A stretch of DNA of 64,000 bases from Hirudo medicinalis (Eukaryota; Annelida; Clitellata; Hirudinida; Hirudinidae). Every line of letters starts with the position of its first letter. The first letter of the stretch is position 1. The stretch spans positions 75,585-139,584 of the forward strand of contig MPNW01000037.1 in NCBI GenBank assembly GCA_011800805.1, read 5' to 3'. The notes beneath the pieces were generated by a model. That model ran no database searches and had not been told where the DNA came from. It saw nothing but the letters and a program-made list of their open reading frames with translations. Made by a program: the position numbers and the translations under genes. Of this stretch, positions 10,494 through 27,042 are shown piece after piece.

Positions 10494-12894
10494 ATGTCAC
10501 AAGGTAAGAAACCTTTTCAAAGAGTGGTGCTGGAATGCCCCCAATTTGGAAAGAGAAAGTTGGGTTTCACCATAGTTGGTGGTTTAGACTCTCCGAAGGG
10601 TGCCATGGGTATTTACATAAAAACTATTTCAACCGATGGACTTGCTTATGAAAGCGGTCAGTTACTGAAAGGTAAGAGATTGTAATTAGATCAATATCAC
10701 AATTAAAACAACTTTTAAAATGACCAAATATTAATTTTTAATTTCTACGACGTTGTTGCAAACATAAATTGATTGGCGGCAAATACAATTATTTAAAGGA
10801 AAGCATTAATATTTTACGAATTCATAGGAGATGAAATAATCGCAGTTAATGGGAATAATCTTCGAAACCTCACTCATTCTGAAGCACTCTCCACCATAAA
10901 GACGAACAAATCCAATTTCCCGATAACATTCCTCATTTCAAGAAGAAAAATACTCAGGTTTTGTACAAAATTTAATTAATGACACGTGTAATAATTACAT
11001 TTGACAGCTAGAAAATGATAATTATCTTATATATTTGGCTTCGATTTTCACCCTTAATGCCTAAAATGCCTTCTCTCAAGAGCAAAAAATTGGGCTCTAA
11101 ATTTATTTTTGCCTAAGCATTCCACGAACGTAACGATAATTGAGCATTAGTTAATTAATTGAATTAATTTTGCTCATGTGTTATTTTTATTTACATTTTA
11201 TTTTGGAATAATTTTTTAGGCGGCAGACGTCCCTTCCCTCTTCCATCTTTGAATCTATTTCCACTATTCCAGAAGAACCGGTGGTCAGCGAACAAATGGC
11301 AAATGAATTTGAAGATAAAATTGACATCTCGAATTTATCACTGAATTTATTAGCTGACAGCGATTTATTAGCAAATGAACAAGAAAAAGACAATACGGAA
11401 TCCTCAAGAGGTTCAGATGTTCGCAATGAGGCTGAAAATTTTGATTCAAATGCACCGAAATATTCAAATGCACTTGAAGACACCAAACAAGATTCTAAAT
11501 ATTTCAGAAAAGGCTTTAATTTTACAAATGACTTTCCGAATGAAATGGACAAATGTCTGAGTGTAATTCCTCCCAAAGATGGCAAAAGCATTAAAGACAA
11601 TTCATCTTTAAAATCAATGAACGTCGAAAAATTTGACACGACTCAAAAAGGGCAGTTTGTCATTCAAAAAGATCTCACGACATGGGTTCGTGACTCAGAC
11701 ATAACCGATTGTAACTCAACCGCTGCGGGAACAACTACCAACATTGTCGGTAATACTAGGACAACTATGCCTGGAAATAAAAGCACTTCATTCGGGTCTG
11801 ACATTTGGAGTGCAATCATCGGAAATGAGCACAAAGAACCTAGCTGGCAACTCCCTGAAAAAATCGATAGAACTTTATCTGGTAGTGAAACCAGCGACGA
11901 AGGAATAGCTCTCAGTAACTGCGGAGCTTCATCAAAACTGAAAGAAACTGGAAGTCTTTCGAGAGCAGAACAGGCTGAAATCAACTCGTGCAGTGACATA
12001 TTCGACGATTCATTCGATTCAACTGCAAGTCCTAAGAAAGATGACGAATGGTATTCTTTGCAAAAGAAGATGAATTTGGTCAGTTGTTCTGAATTCGGGA
12101 ATGATGTTTTTAGCCACGAGGTAGAGGATAGTCACATAATACAAAAGCACGCAGTCCATAACAATAATAATAATAACAACGACACCACTAGCACTAAGTG
12201 TAATATTATCGACAAACTCAACACAATTCAAGCTAGTCAGTTTTCAAGCGAAACAATGAATGCAAAGCCTGAAAGCCAAAATCCACGAGAGGTTACGTTT
12301 GAACAAGAAGATTCCCATCGAAAGCAAGATGGAGTACTGTTTAAATCTTTCCACTTCAATCAAATATTTGTTTGTCCACTGACTGAAGAGAAAACAATGT
12401 CATCGATGATTGAAAACAACCCCTTTAATAATAGGAGTTGCACACTTGAAGTTGCAAAATATGACATGGGTGCGAACAGAAAGGTGCCTGTCGAGTTTAT
12501 AAAGGATCTGCATTCGAGGGCGATTGAAAACCCTTGTCTGATAAATAATAATAAACAGTTTCCAGGCAGAACTGGGGCGAAAGAATGCTCTCCCAGCAAC
12601 TTTCAAATTCATGTCAACAATGATATTAATTTCCATAATAAGCGTGTAAATGATGGCTTGAAGGTGAACAACTTCATAGCAAAACTGTCGAACGTCCGTA
12701 CGTACAAAAGCATCACGGCTTCCTCCAAAGAACCGATCTTTCTCGACAGCAAACCCACTGTCAGGTCAGACCTGCTCGAAAAATACAGAAAGAGACACGA
12801 GTGGAACATGCGCACCTTCAGACCAATTCATTCCAGGTTTTCTAAGAGTTCTTCATCACTCACCTGGTCATCGGACCTATTAGTACCACGGTGA
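10494..12894 (+). CDS. PDZ-domain protein with long low-complexity tail
   Basis: Three exons in phase: 10494-10671, 10828-10957, 11220-12894. The first ATG (10494) opens [19 protein letters not shown] and leads directly into a PDZ domain. The carboxylate-binding loop is KLGFTIVGG, followed by [14 protein letters not shown] and [12 protein letters not shown], and [11 protein letters not shown] forms the ligand-contacting helix. PDZ domains bind C-terminal peptides, so this is probably a scaffold or adaptor. The remaining ~560 residues come from one long exon rich in Ser, Asn, Lys and Asp with an N6 run and no domain I recognise; the tail ends in a basic segment, [20 protein letters not shown]. 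The PDZ is like those of multi-PDZ scaffolds, but no orthologue can be named. Total about 660 residues. Confidence 0.8.
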
Positions 12895-13479
12895 CCAGCA
12901 TTTGGTGATCAACTTACATTGAAGTTCTGCATGTTATCCACTAAAAATATCATAAATCGGAAGTATTGTTATTCAGAAATTTATTAATATTTAAATGATA
13001 TTTAATATAATATTAATATTTTAATAATTTGTGAAGTTTTAATACTTAATAATTCTTTTGTCATTTTATTTATTTGTTGTTTTGTTGAGATTGAGGCTGT
13101 CCTAAAACATGTAAACCTTGCTTAGCCTATTTTAATGTAAACTAATTGGTTATTTTACAAAGACGAACAACAGTTGAATTTTGATGACTTGACTCGTATT
13201 GAACAAAGCATAGTTTTAAATAAATTTGTTTTAGAAGCGCCGTGAAAGAACAGAAGCAACAATGATTTAGGCACATTAAGTAACAGCAAAAAACAACCAA
13301 CGATGTAATAAAAATCCGTAAAAATCATTTTCATTAAAAAAATTGAAACACTGATTCAAAGCTTGCAGCACTAAAAATATCCTTTTAAAAATACAGGGAC
13401 ATAAACACGACTTTTCCCATTTCTGTAAAGAACGAGGCGTGATTAAAACTTCATCCTCTTCTCTGCAAATTTATTTTAT
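12895..13479. other. Convergent 3' ends
   Basis: About 585 bases between the plus-strand PDZ gene and the minus-strand smoothelin-type gene, which end towards each other. AT-rich 3' UTR-like sequence; no other signal seen. Confidence 0.5.
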
Positions 13480-16330
<2,851 letters not shown>

Positions 16331-18237
16331 CTGTAAAAGATTTATCATTCATAATTATATTATTGCAGGTTATTATAAATATTTTATATGATTATAATTA
16401 TAATTAACTGTAGCATTACTGGCATATTAATTACAACTAAGTGCTCAAGACAATTAAAGCAACATAGTAAATAATCAGTTAATAAGTTATGTAAAGTATT
16501 TTATTAAGTGATTCTTGATTCTTCACGACTTGTTATTTTGGTTGACGTAATGATTTTCAGGGTTGAAAATGTTAGTGATCTTCAAGTGATAATACATGGC
16601 AAAAATATCGGGAAAATATTACGGGTTTAAAAAGCTTTTTTTCCGTAATTCGAATTAAAAATTGACAATTAAGCTGCCAATGAGATTATGTAGAGTAATA
16701 ATAATAAAATAATTATAATTACCGCAATTACAAATATTTGTTACACCAAAATCATTTGCGATGAGGCCTGGTAACACATGTCAAGTTGACGTTTAAACTT
16801 TCATACTTTTCAATTGAGGAATTCAACCTTGAAACATTAAGTCCTTACATGGAATAATGGATGCATATAATTCGTTCTTGAGTTATTAATGTTGCAGATT
16901 CATTGCCTCATAAGATTAACTATTTAATGATTTTCGCAATTTATGGAAAAGCGAAGTACCTTTGATCGATAATCCAAGAAAGACATTGTTGTGAATTCTT
17001 GTACACTTCAAAGCTATAAAAAGGTTAAACAATTTAAAAATTTTTTTTTAATCCTCCTTATTGGAATTGTTAAAATTTGCAATCTACAAATTTTAATCAC
17101 TCATATAGCTTCAGATTCAACAGCTTCAAACGAAGGTTTTTATATCCAGGCGTCTGCAAGAAGGAATGCAGAGGTGCAACATGGAAAAAATTATGCACGC
17201 ACCCATCCATCCAGCGATACAATTTTGTGCCTCTTACTTTTTAATGCATCTATCCTCTTTCCATCCGTCCTTCACTCATCCTGGTGCTAGTAAGTAGTCG
17301 AATCATAAGTAGAATTTTGAGGTTGAATCAATTCAAATCAGTTCTTGCATCAGCTAATTCATTAAATTCAATCAATAATCGTTCATTTAGCCATCCTTCT
17401 TTCCTTCCAATAATCTTTCTTCAAAACCCCAGAAATTTACGATCTAATTGAGTTGTGCAGGAGGCATTTTTCTTGGAACATGTTTATCATTTTCGTCGTG
17501 TGCAGAGGCACAACTATAACTCATCTGTATTCCTGTAAGTGAATAAAAAAGTCCACAAAATCTCAAAGATCTCGCAAGATCTCCAATATCCAATACTCCT
17601 AATCAACAAATAATCACTATTCAGCAAGTAATCGTTACGCAATAACTGGCAATAGGGATTGCGTAAGCGCGGTGTTTACAGGCAATACCACTCACTTGTT
17701 AACTGAATATTTAATGAATAAATCCAACAATAAACTCGACATAAATTAAGCTCCGTCGTTTATAACATGCTTGTTTTTTTTTCATTGTATAATTATTCTG
17801 CTCATCCTTCATGTTCATGAAAGTATAGCTAATTAGCACCAGTCCTTTAGGTTTTTTTTATTTCTTTAAAAAGTATCCATAATTAGCCAATTCAAACTTA
17901 ATATTTAAAATTAGGAATCGCAGGAAGAAGGCTGTTAATATTTTTTAACATGTAAAAACATATTAATTAACTGACAAGATCATCAGTCAGAAATAATCAA
18001 TGCCAATCATAAGGAAATTGAATTTATAACATAGCAACAGTAATTAAGCTATTGACTGAACTGCACTTTTTACGAAGTGATGCTGGTTGTTTTATTCAGT
18101 TGGGCAAGTCAATTTGAGTGTTTTAGTGCTTGAAATTGTTTGAAAGAGTTTTCAAATTGTACAAATTAATAAATATTATTTTAAAATTACCTTACCATCT
18201 AATTTATTTGGCCTAATTTAAAAAGATCTAATGAAGA
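16331..18237. other. Non-coding or unresolved 5' region
   Basis: This stretch lies upstream of the minus-strand smoothelin-type gene and upstream of the plus-strand VWDE-like gene. It must hold the missing 5' exons or promoter of the first and the promoter of the second (divergent arrangement). I looked for in-phase exons and found none that survive: a candidate at 17450-17525 (minus) has an in-frame stop before its donor. Confidence 0.4.
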
Positions 18238-21200
18238 ATGCCTGTAAATATGGCAAGGAAAAGCTACGGAGATGAGATTGTTGTAACCCTCGTTTGTCTT
18301 CAACTTGCTCTGTTAGGAGCAAAAGAGTTCGATCCCTGTCACGAGTACCTGAATCTGGATTCGACTGGGAGGAGTTTCAACTTGACAAGCAAATATGGAG
18401 AAAAAGTTTCTGATTCAGCTATTCTAGGTGAATAAATTGTTCTTAATATTATTATTTTGTAACGGCATGAATTACATTAGCACTAGTAAACGACGACATT
18501 AACAACTGTAATAAGTGCAATGCTTATTATTCAGGAAAAATGTTTTTATAATCACAACATAACAATAACTGACATAATAAGCTTAAGAATAATTTCAAAT
18601 GTTATATAATATATTTTCTTATCGATTTACAAATTGTAAATGTTCATGTTGTCATAAAATTTGATGACAAATATCAGCATTAATTAAGGTCACCTTGAAT
18701 AAGTTTAATAAAGTTTTAACAATAACGCAATAACACGAGCACCTTTTTAATCAACAAGATAAGTAACTGAGTAATTAAAATTGGACTGATTTTACATCGA
18801 CAGAATCCTGGTACAAATTCAGTGACTGCGGTTCCAAAATGCCAGAGAAATGTGTTGAACCTGAAAGATGTGGCTCCCAGTTTCCAATTTGGATGAACGG
18901 GACTCATCCAACAGGTGCTTTGAAATTATTAGGAATTATTTAAGAATTATTTAAGCAACACATTGCGTTCAATATGATTTTCAAAGATTGAAATGATTGA
19001 TTACGGTAATGGAATGACCTTAAATAGTGGATATTTGGTGTCCAAATGGGTATCTAATATCTGTGTTCCTTTAATATTTATAACAGATTATTTCAGTTAC
19101 TACTATTTTAATGATTTTTCCTGTTTTCCTGTTTTTTTTGAGACGAAAAATAAAACTTATTTCATTTTTAAAATACTTTCTTAAAGTGACATCAAGGTGA
19201 AAAAATGTGATCATTAATTTGAAACTTATTAAAATTAATTATATTTTATATTTTGTATTTGAAATTTATTAAAATTAATTATATTTTATAAAATTAAGTA
19301 AGAGTAATTGCCTAATCTTCAAACTCAGATGACAACCCTGGTCCTAAAGAGATCAGTCTGTGCAGCAATGGAGGTCAAGGACTATGCTGTTCATGGAATA
19401 CAAGCATAAAAGTTAAACTTTGTGCCAATGAATATGGAAGGTTTTTCGTCTACAAGTTGAAACCAACCGAAGCCTCCATGTCTTACTGCATGTGGAAGCC
19501 GGCCATTTGTGAGGCAAATGAATATTACGATGAGGAGAAAGAGACATGCTTATGTGAGTTTATGTTGAACGCATACTGTCATAACCCTGGCGCGTAATTA
19601 AATAAAATAATTAAAGAATAATCACATTTGTATTGTTCCAAGGAAATATTCAGTGTCTTTTCATGCTTAAGTCATCAGTTTCAAAATAGTAGCGCAAAAG
19701 TAGCGAAGACAAGAGCCAAGACAGCCCAGAATCCAGACGATCCAGAAACTCAGATACCCGACTCGATTATGCAGTTCGACTAACTGAATACTTGCGCAAT
19801 AAACTTAATAGTCAGCTTACTATTTTGCGGACCCCCGGTTTATTTCAATACATTAAGATATTATTATGATTTTGTAAATTAATTTTCTTCTGATGAACAT
19901 GTGAAAGGGTATAACGGATTTCGAAACGGTTGAAATTTTGGTTTACATAAAGTTTTGAGAAATATCTCTCATAATTTTAAAAGGGAGTCTTAGCTGGAGG
20001 ATATCAATTTTTTTTTTGATCTGAAAAGAAGAGAGATTTCTTGCAAATGAGACTCCCATGCTTCATGTTTATCATTTTCGATGATAACATTTTTGAATTG
20101 CAATTATTTTGTTAATATTTTATAAATAAAAACCACAGCCATAGAGGATGAGCTGCTACCAAAACCAATACTCTCCGATCCATCAATTTCCGACTGGAAA
20201 ATCGTCAAAGTTGAAGGCAATGAATTCAATGCTACCAAGTACTCTTTTGAGTGCAGCGTCGACCTTACCGTTCTAGGTGAGCAAAGGTTAAAGGTCGAAA
20301 AGATTGAGTTCAAGTTCACGGCTGATGGTGAAGATTTGGCTACTTTCACGACGACCACCAATTTGACTCGGGTTTATCTGGAGGAAGAAAATCTAATGGG
20401 GCGCTTTTGGCAGGAGGTTGTGATATTATGAAATTAATAACAATATGGATGTTAACGACAACATAAAATAGTATGTATAAAATTTAATTTATTATTATTA
20501 TTTATTTATTATTATATTTATTAATATTATAAAATTTAATTTTTATCAGATATCCTGTTTGGTTCGCTATCGTCTCAAGTCCCATCATTGTTTTTCTGAG
20601 CAGTCATCGTTCACTGTTTGGAGCAGAAGCAATGCTTTCAAGCATACCATAAAAATCCTGGTTTTAATTCAAATACAACATTATAATATATTAATTTTTA
20701 GTACGATTTGATAAGTTTTATATTGTGATGATTTCCTGGTATTAATTTATTGGTTTGAATTTATTGGCTATTTATTGGTTTGAATAAATTAATCGTACAC
20801 GAAACAATTGAAGAACAACGGACGTTTTGTAAAACACATCCTTGTTTCTCAACATTCCTCTCATTTGTAAATACATTTTGTAGACAGAGGAAGGAAATAT
20901 ATCCGACGTTTTGGATTTCTACGAGGACGACTTCAAAACATTCCGACTCGTGTCAAATTTCCCCATGACTTCAGCCATCTGTTTCCACGCCCCAGGCACC
21001 TGCCAGAAATACTTCGCCCTGAAAGTTGCTGAAAATTCGGTGGACTTTGTCGAAACATGTTTTGTGACCTTTGAACTCGACGGGGGGTTTCTTTCTTTGC
21101 CCTTTCAAATCGAAGTTCACAATTTCAAGAGTATCGAGGCGGTTTCAAAGTTGAGTTTTGTAATTGCAACTAACAAGCCTTGGATCTATCCGGAAAACCT

Positions 21201-24200
21201 AAGATTGTCTTTTGATGTGAGTTTAAGCCGAACATAAATGTTATTTTATTTGTGTTATTTAATTAATTGTTAAATATTCCATAATTTTATTTAATGAAAT
21301 TTATCTTGACATTAATGGTAGATGTTGGTTCATAAGGAAAGGCGTCTGTACTGCTTGCTCTCATTTGATCACCAACTTTCAGGATTTAGAGGGTGCGTAA
21401 ATGACATAATAATAAATAAATATTATTACATATGCAATATTTAAATTAATTATAATATTTAATATAGTATTAAAAATAAAATTATATTGAAATTAATTAA
21501 TATCACAATTTATAAATTTTACAACAATTTTTAATTGAAAGCTAATCAATTTTTATAATCCCGACTAAGATTTATTTTAACATAATTTAAAATATTTGCT
21601 CTCAGAATAACTCATGGACTCAGTGGAGAAAGAGATTTTGAACTGCTGACCAACGGACTGAATTTTCAGGCATTAATTGATATATTTTGTCAATTATGTT
21701 TAGCATGCAGATCGGAGATAATTAAATATTTCTTACTATTTTTTATTTCTTACTTAAAGCATTAACAGAAATATTAATAATATTGACAAAAATAGAATTA
21801 GAAATTACAAACTCTTTACATGCTCTTTCAATCATTACACTTATTTCATAAAATCTTAACAAATGTGAGCAATAGTTAAAAATAAACTTTAGGCATTAAA
21901 TAATAAATAAATTAAAATTAGTAAGCAAGTAACCTGCAGGTCCAAGTGAGACAAACGTTCAACAAGGAAGACCCCCGGGTACCCTACACCTGTGCGGTAG
22001 CAATGAGGAGCTACAATGAAATCCTAATCGTCAGTGTCTGTGGCGGGCAGAGAGTGCCTCGGTTCGCCAGGATCCTTTCTTCCAAGTATTGGACTGCCTC
22101 GCCAGAAATCTTTGCTGGATTCGAAATGCAATCGGAAAAGGGTTTTTACAAGGTTCGCATTATTTTTTTGACCGATTTATTACTGCCAATCTCTTTTCTG
22201 AATTTATTATATTTTGTAGTTTCATAAAGCAAGTAGCATAAAGCAACCCATATTTTTATGGATGATAAATATTAATAAGTTTATAAAGCAAAACAAAACG
22301 AACAAAAAGGCATTTTCAATATTTTTCCCAGATTATTTTCCATTCTGCCAATACAGTCGTTGTGTCCTTGAGACATGTGGCTGATTTTACTTCATTGAAT
22401 GTTCACATTCTGCCCAGAAATGGAGTGAAATACTTTGGAATGTGTGCAGATCCATTGCCATCGGAAAGGTAAATGACAAAATCAGGTGAAGTAATAAAAT
22501 GGAATATATGAAATAACATTTTTTCTATGTAATGTTAACTTTATTACGCCCTCATGGATATTTATTGTCAAAATTTACTTTACAAAACTTTAGCCTCACT
22601 GAAGAGGAGTCCCTGTTCAGTCGAGATTTGAAAAAGTTTGAGTGTGGATCTGATTACCAACCAACTGAATTCTGCTACTGCATCACCGAGAATCCAATGT
22701 TTGGACAATCATCTGTCATCTGTGAACTGAGAGAGATGCTCAACGAGAACCTTTTCACTCTGCCCATGTGTCATTCAGGGTATATGTGCTCTGGCGGTGA
22801 GTTCTAAGAAGTTCTAAGAAGATAATTGAATTCACGTACAAAACGATTCAGAGTGAAAGTATTAATTACTGCGAATATTTTATAAGCAACACTTACAGAA
22901 CTTTAAACTTATGATGTAAACAAGCAAAGAGTTTATTTTTCAATAGAAAGAATAATCATTAGAAGTAATTTAGATTTCTTAATTTAAAAATTTGTTTAAT
23001 GTTGATATTTCCTGAGTTAATAATCATTTTCTAAAAAATATATTTTACGATGAAACTTTTTTTTAATTTAAATAATTAAACAGCTGTCATTACCATTCAT
23101 ATTTCAGATCGAGTGGAATACATACCCAACAGTGCTGAACCACAGTGCAGTCCAAAAGACATTCTGCCCTCACAGTATCTGCCAAAAAGCAGCCACAAGC
23201 ACCTGATGTTTCCAACCCATGCTTCCAAATTGTTCGTTACAACTTGTCTAAAAATTTTGAAACGATCGCCAGTTTATAAAGCCTGTAGGGACATACTGGA
23301 GACAGAAAAGGTCCAAGACATGCTGCGTGGATGTTCTAAGGATATCGAGGTATTGCAATTATGTATTGGTTTTGTAGTTGTGTTTAAACTATTTCAATCA
23401 CTTAATTGAGTTTATGTTCCTGATAATCGAAATATTAACGTTAATCTCTTTCTTCAGAGAGCAGGACATCCGTATATAGGAAGGTTGATAATGAATATTT
23501 TTGAAGAAAGCTGTCTGATTGAACTATCACTAGGTAGATGGGACAACCTAGCCTTGTTGGATGTGATTAGGAACTCGACATGCATCAACCGATGTACCGA
23601 ACGCGGGCAATGTAAAAGTGGTGTATGTGAATGCGAAGAAGGTGGGTGGATTAGAAAAATTATGGTAATTACAATTGCATAAATAATTTCTAACATTAAT
23701 AATAATCAGCAAATCAGTTTATTTTGGCAAAAGCTAATTTGGAAAAACATCAAAAGTCATTAAATCAATATAAAAACTACAGTTTTCAAACTTTTTAAAT
23801 GAACAATTGCCAATCTCTTTATTATTTTAAGATGTAAAGGATAATAGTCCTAGAAGCTATTTAAATTCGATCTCCCCAGGATACGTCAACAAGGACTGTT
23901 CAACGAAGAACAACAGCATTCCAAGCATCGAACAAATTTTGCCAGACTCTTGTGACTCAACAACAGTAACAGAAATTGGACAAACTCCAACAATAAATTG
24001 TTCCGCTGTTTATGTTTATGCAAATGACGCTCATGGTGAAATCACGTGCCGTCTTCAGCCTTTAGGAGTGAGGAACTTTAATATGCTTTTTAAAATATTA
24101 AGTTCTGTTGAACTAAAATGCACTTATTTTTCGTTGATTTTGTAAGTAATACATGTAATTGTAGTTTGAATGAACTTAAAAATTAATATTTCGATTGTCA

Positions 24201-24878
24201 GGAACATTATTAAACATTTAATTATATTAATAATATTAATAATTTGATTGAATATTTATTTTTTGTCTTTAAACAAGAAGTGATAAACCCTCTGTTTCAC
24301 AGGCTTGCAAAGGTTCGCTCAACAAAGAACAAATAGTTCCCGGGAAGATGATACTACCTGGTCTCATTGTGTGTCATTTCCCAGAACTGAAAATTAGGGA
24401 TCCAGGATTGTTGATGACTGAAGTATCGCTCAGCAACGACAAAGTCACTTACAGTCCACCGAAAGCCTATACCTATTACAGCGGCAGTTGCGTCAGTTGC
24501 ACCAATGCTGAGGATTGTTCCTATCCAGAGGTGATCCAAACAAATTAATTCCTATATTTTCGTAAGATGGCGATACAAAATAACCGCATAATGACATTAC
24601 TCAAATTTATTTAATTTGAACAAATTTGTAAAACAACATTTTGCAAGCTCATTAAAAGCTTGCAGATATAATTGCTTTTTATTATTCATGCACCTTATTT
24701 TTGACTTAAATAAGGCATGTGAGGGGCTTTTACGCTCGTATAAATAATCAAACAACCTCAAACTTGGGTGTAAATAAGTTTTCTATTTTTATTTACGCAG
24801 GACATCTGGTGCGCTGTTGGCGGAACAAAGTGTCATCCAAAAAACAAGGCATTCTGTTCACCCGTGAAATGCCATTAA
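18238..24878 (+). CDS. VWDE-like: Secreted VWDE-like protein (D8C, vWD, EGF)
   Basis: Sixteen exons: 18238-18427, 18804-18914, 19329-19553, 20139-20416, 20550-20660, 20884-21216, 21322-21392, 21606-21669, 21940-22152, 22332-22468, 22594-22796, 23108-23349, 23458-23641, 23880-24067, 24303-24530, 24801-24878; all phases agree, giving about 950 residues. A signal peptide (VVTLVCLQLALLGA) precedes a D8C domain (EFDPCHEYL, WYKFSDCGSKMPEKCVEPE, CGSQFPIWMNGTHP, LCCSWNTSIKVKLC, FFVYKLKPTE). Then come an Ig-like linker, a degenerate vWD domain (VQVRQTF, YTCAVAMRS), a Cys-rich part, an EGF-like module (CTERGQCKSGVCECEEG) and a C-terminal Cys module. It stops at TAA 24876 with no membrane segment, so unlike its paralogue at 433-6693 it should be secreted. 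Intron 8 has a GC donor (21670). Confidence 0.86.
19682..19827. mobile_element. Possible small inverted-repeat element (MITE-like)
   Basis: A 146-base GC-richer block in an intron begins with caaaatagta (19682-19691) and ends with its exact reverse complement tactattttg (19818-19827). No target-site duplication is visible and no second copy was noticed, so this could be a non-autonomous DNA transposon or a relic of an LTR. Confidence 0.35.
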
Positions 24879-27042
24879 ATGCTTGTTTGGACAATTACAA
24901 GAAAACTGGCGGATTTAGAGGGCAGTGTTGATTTGGATCAGCAGCAGCATTATTGATTGTTGACTTTATTTTCTGAGGAGCGAATCCGTGGTAATTGGGA
25001 AATATAATAGTTGGTAATTTTAATCGGACTATTGAACATCGTCGTTTATTTTCATTATTACAAATTTATGTTCAATTTGTTGGAAATAAAATAAAATAAA
25101 ATATAAATATAATATAAAAATAAAATAAAGTTTAAAGTCATTCATAATGTCCACCAAACCTATAATCGAAATTTTAAAATAATAGATTATTAAGATAATA
25201 TAATTGCAAAATGAAATGTTATTACTGCTCCAATTAAGTATTAATTATAGTTAATCATTACAATTAGATGTATTACGGTAAGCACACAATCATCTACATC
25301 GTGATAGCGTTGCCTCCAAGAAAAATTGTTTAAATTTGCAAAGATATTCAGACATACAAGCAGATAATTCAAGCATAGCCACACAAGGACGCCTCCCAGA
25401 CAGAGAGGCACATGATTTTCATAACAAATGCTTAGAACAAATGCTTTGAAACCTCACGGGTCAAGGTTCACGTTAGTTGCTCAGTTCAATTCATTCACTG
25501 CACTGAGAAATAAAGAACTGCTAATAATGAATGCATTACATAATATTAACAATTACTTTTAAAATTAGTTTTAAATTTAGACAAAATCAAATTTTTTATA
25601 ACTAATGACGGGATTAACCAGATGGGATGCTATGAGATATGGACTTTCCTTTTTCTTACTCCGGTTAAAATGATGAATTATTAAAATATTAAGTTAACGT
25701 ATTAAAGTTATCGTTGTGACATTTATTAGGTAATTTTTGTTCATTAACAGATATTAAACAAATAGGGTCATCACTTTAACGAACACAATTGATGGTCGGA
25801 TGCCAAGGCAACGACAGACGTCGAGCACGTGTTTGCCTGAAATCCTCCGACTTCCTGTCAGGAGCGGAAGTTAAAAAATGTAAATAAAGTTTGATCGATG
25901 AACATTCCAGATAGATGGAATGGGGACGCAGATTCTTCTGACGTTTTGAAGAGAGGAATCATCATTATCATTTTCATCAACATCACCATTCCTGATTGTT
26001 ACCATACTGCATTTGATTATCAAATCTGAAAGAATGGTTATTAATATTGATTTGGATAATTAGATAAATTTGAATATTTAAATTAGTACAAATTCTCACT
26101 TTACTAATTACTTGTGACATTAGGGTGAATGAACCGCATAAGATCTTTATTTTGTTGGAGGTTTTCTGAAATGGTGATTTATTTTCATAAAATTGTATTT
26201 AATAAATGAAAATAAACAAAAAATATTAGAAAATGACCCAGAAACAACCATTGAAAAGTAATTTATCACGTTAATTCACAGCCCAAGTGAAGATTTTAAC
26301 GTGTCAAGAATTAAGACAAAGTTCAGATGAAGGAACATGTGTTGTTGCTCAGCAAACGTCTGCTTGTCAATAAACAAAATATTCCTACCTTTTCCTCCTT
26401 AACTGGATTATTGTTTTCGTTTTAGCATTTAAATAGTAAATATCCATTTTAATGTTTAATTATGTTTAAGTTGATACATTATAAAATACTCTTAGATTTG
26501 ATGTTGACATACTTTTAAGTATTTACAGTCGGATGTCAAAATAGAGGTACAGAAACCTCAAACAGCAGAAAAATAATTACAGAAACATTAGTAATAATAT
26601 TTTTTTGTTACAAATTTTAAATAAATCCACCCTTTTATCATTAACGACTGAAATTAATTTCAATAACACCATAAAACTTGTAATGGAAAATAACATCATG
26701 AGCTCGTGAACACACGAACAACGTTCACCTTTTCTTTCTCAGTCCATGCGAACATTCCAGGCATTTCAAGACACGGAAAAGCGTTTATTAGGAACAAAAC
26801 TTCATCCTTCCAATCTTATCTCCTCCATTGAAAGCCTCGCATGGTTCCGTTGTCTTCGGAGTTAACCTAATTTATTTAGAGGTGATGCTCATTCCGAGAT
26901 TATCGGCCTTTTCTAGTTGGATACGATTATCAAAAGAAAATAAAAGCGATGTATTTAAAAAGATATTTGTACCACTTAAGAGGGAGCAATGTCGTACTTT
27001 TCGTAAGACTATCTAAAAGTTAACTTTTTTCATTCTCAAGAC
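24879..27042. other. Intergenic DNA with a GC-richer island near 25790-25880
   Basis: It contains the 3' UTR of the secreted VWDE-like gene (repeated AATAAA from 25086) and the upstream region of the p140Cap-type gene. The stretch 25790-25880 is richer in GC and holds a near-palindromic gatgccaaggcaac (like an RFX X-box), a CACGTG E-box and an ETS-type cggaagt. That makes it a candidate promoter or enhancer; no coding signal seen. Confidence 0.45.

Noticed and set aside
17450..17530. Minus-strand exon (MSYSCASAHDEND...) upstream of the smoothelin-type gene
   Set aside because: A TAG occurs in frame before the only donor, and phase to the next exon cannot be met.
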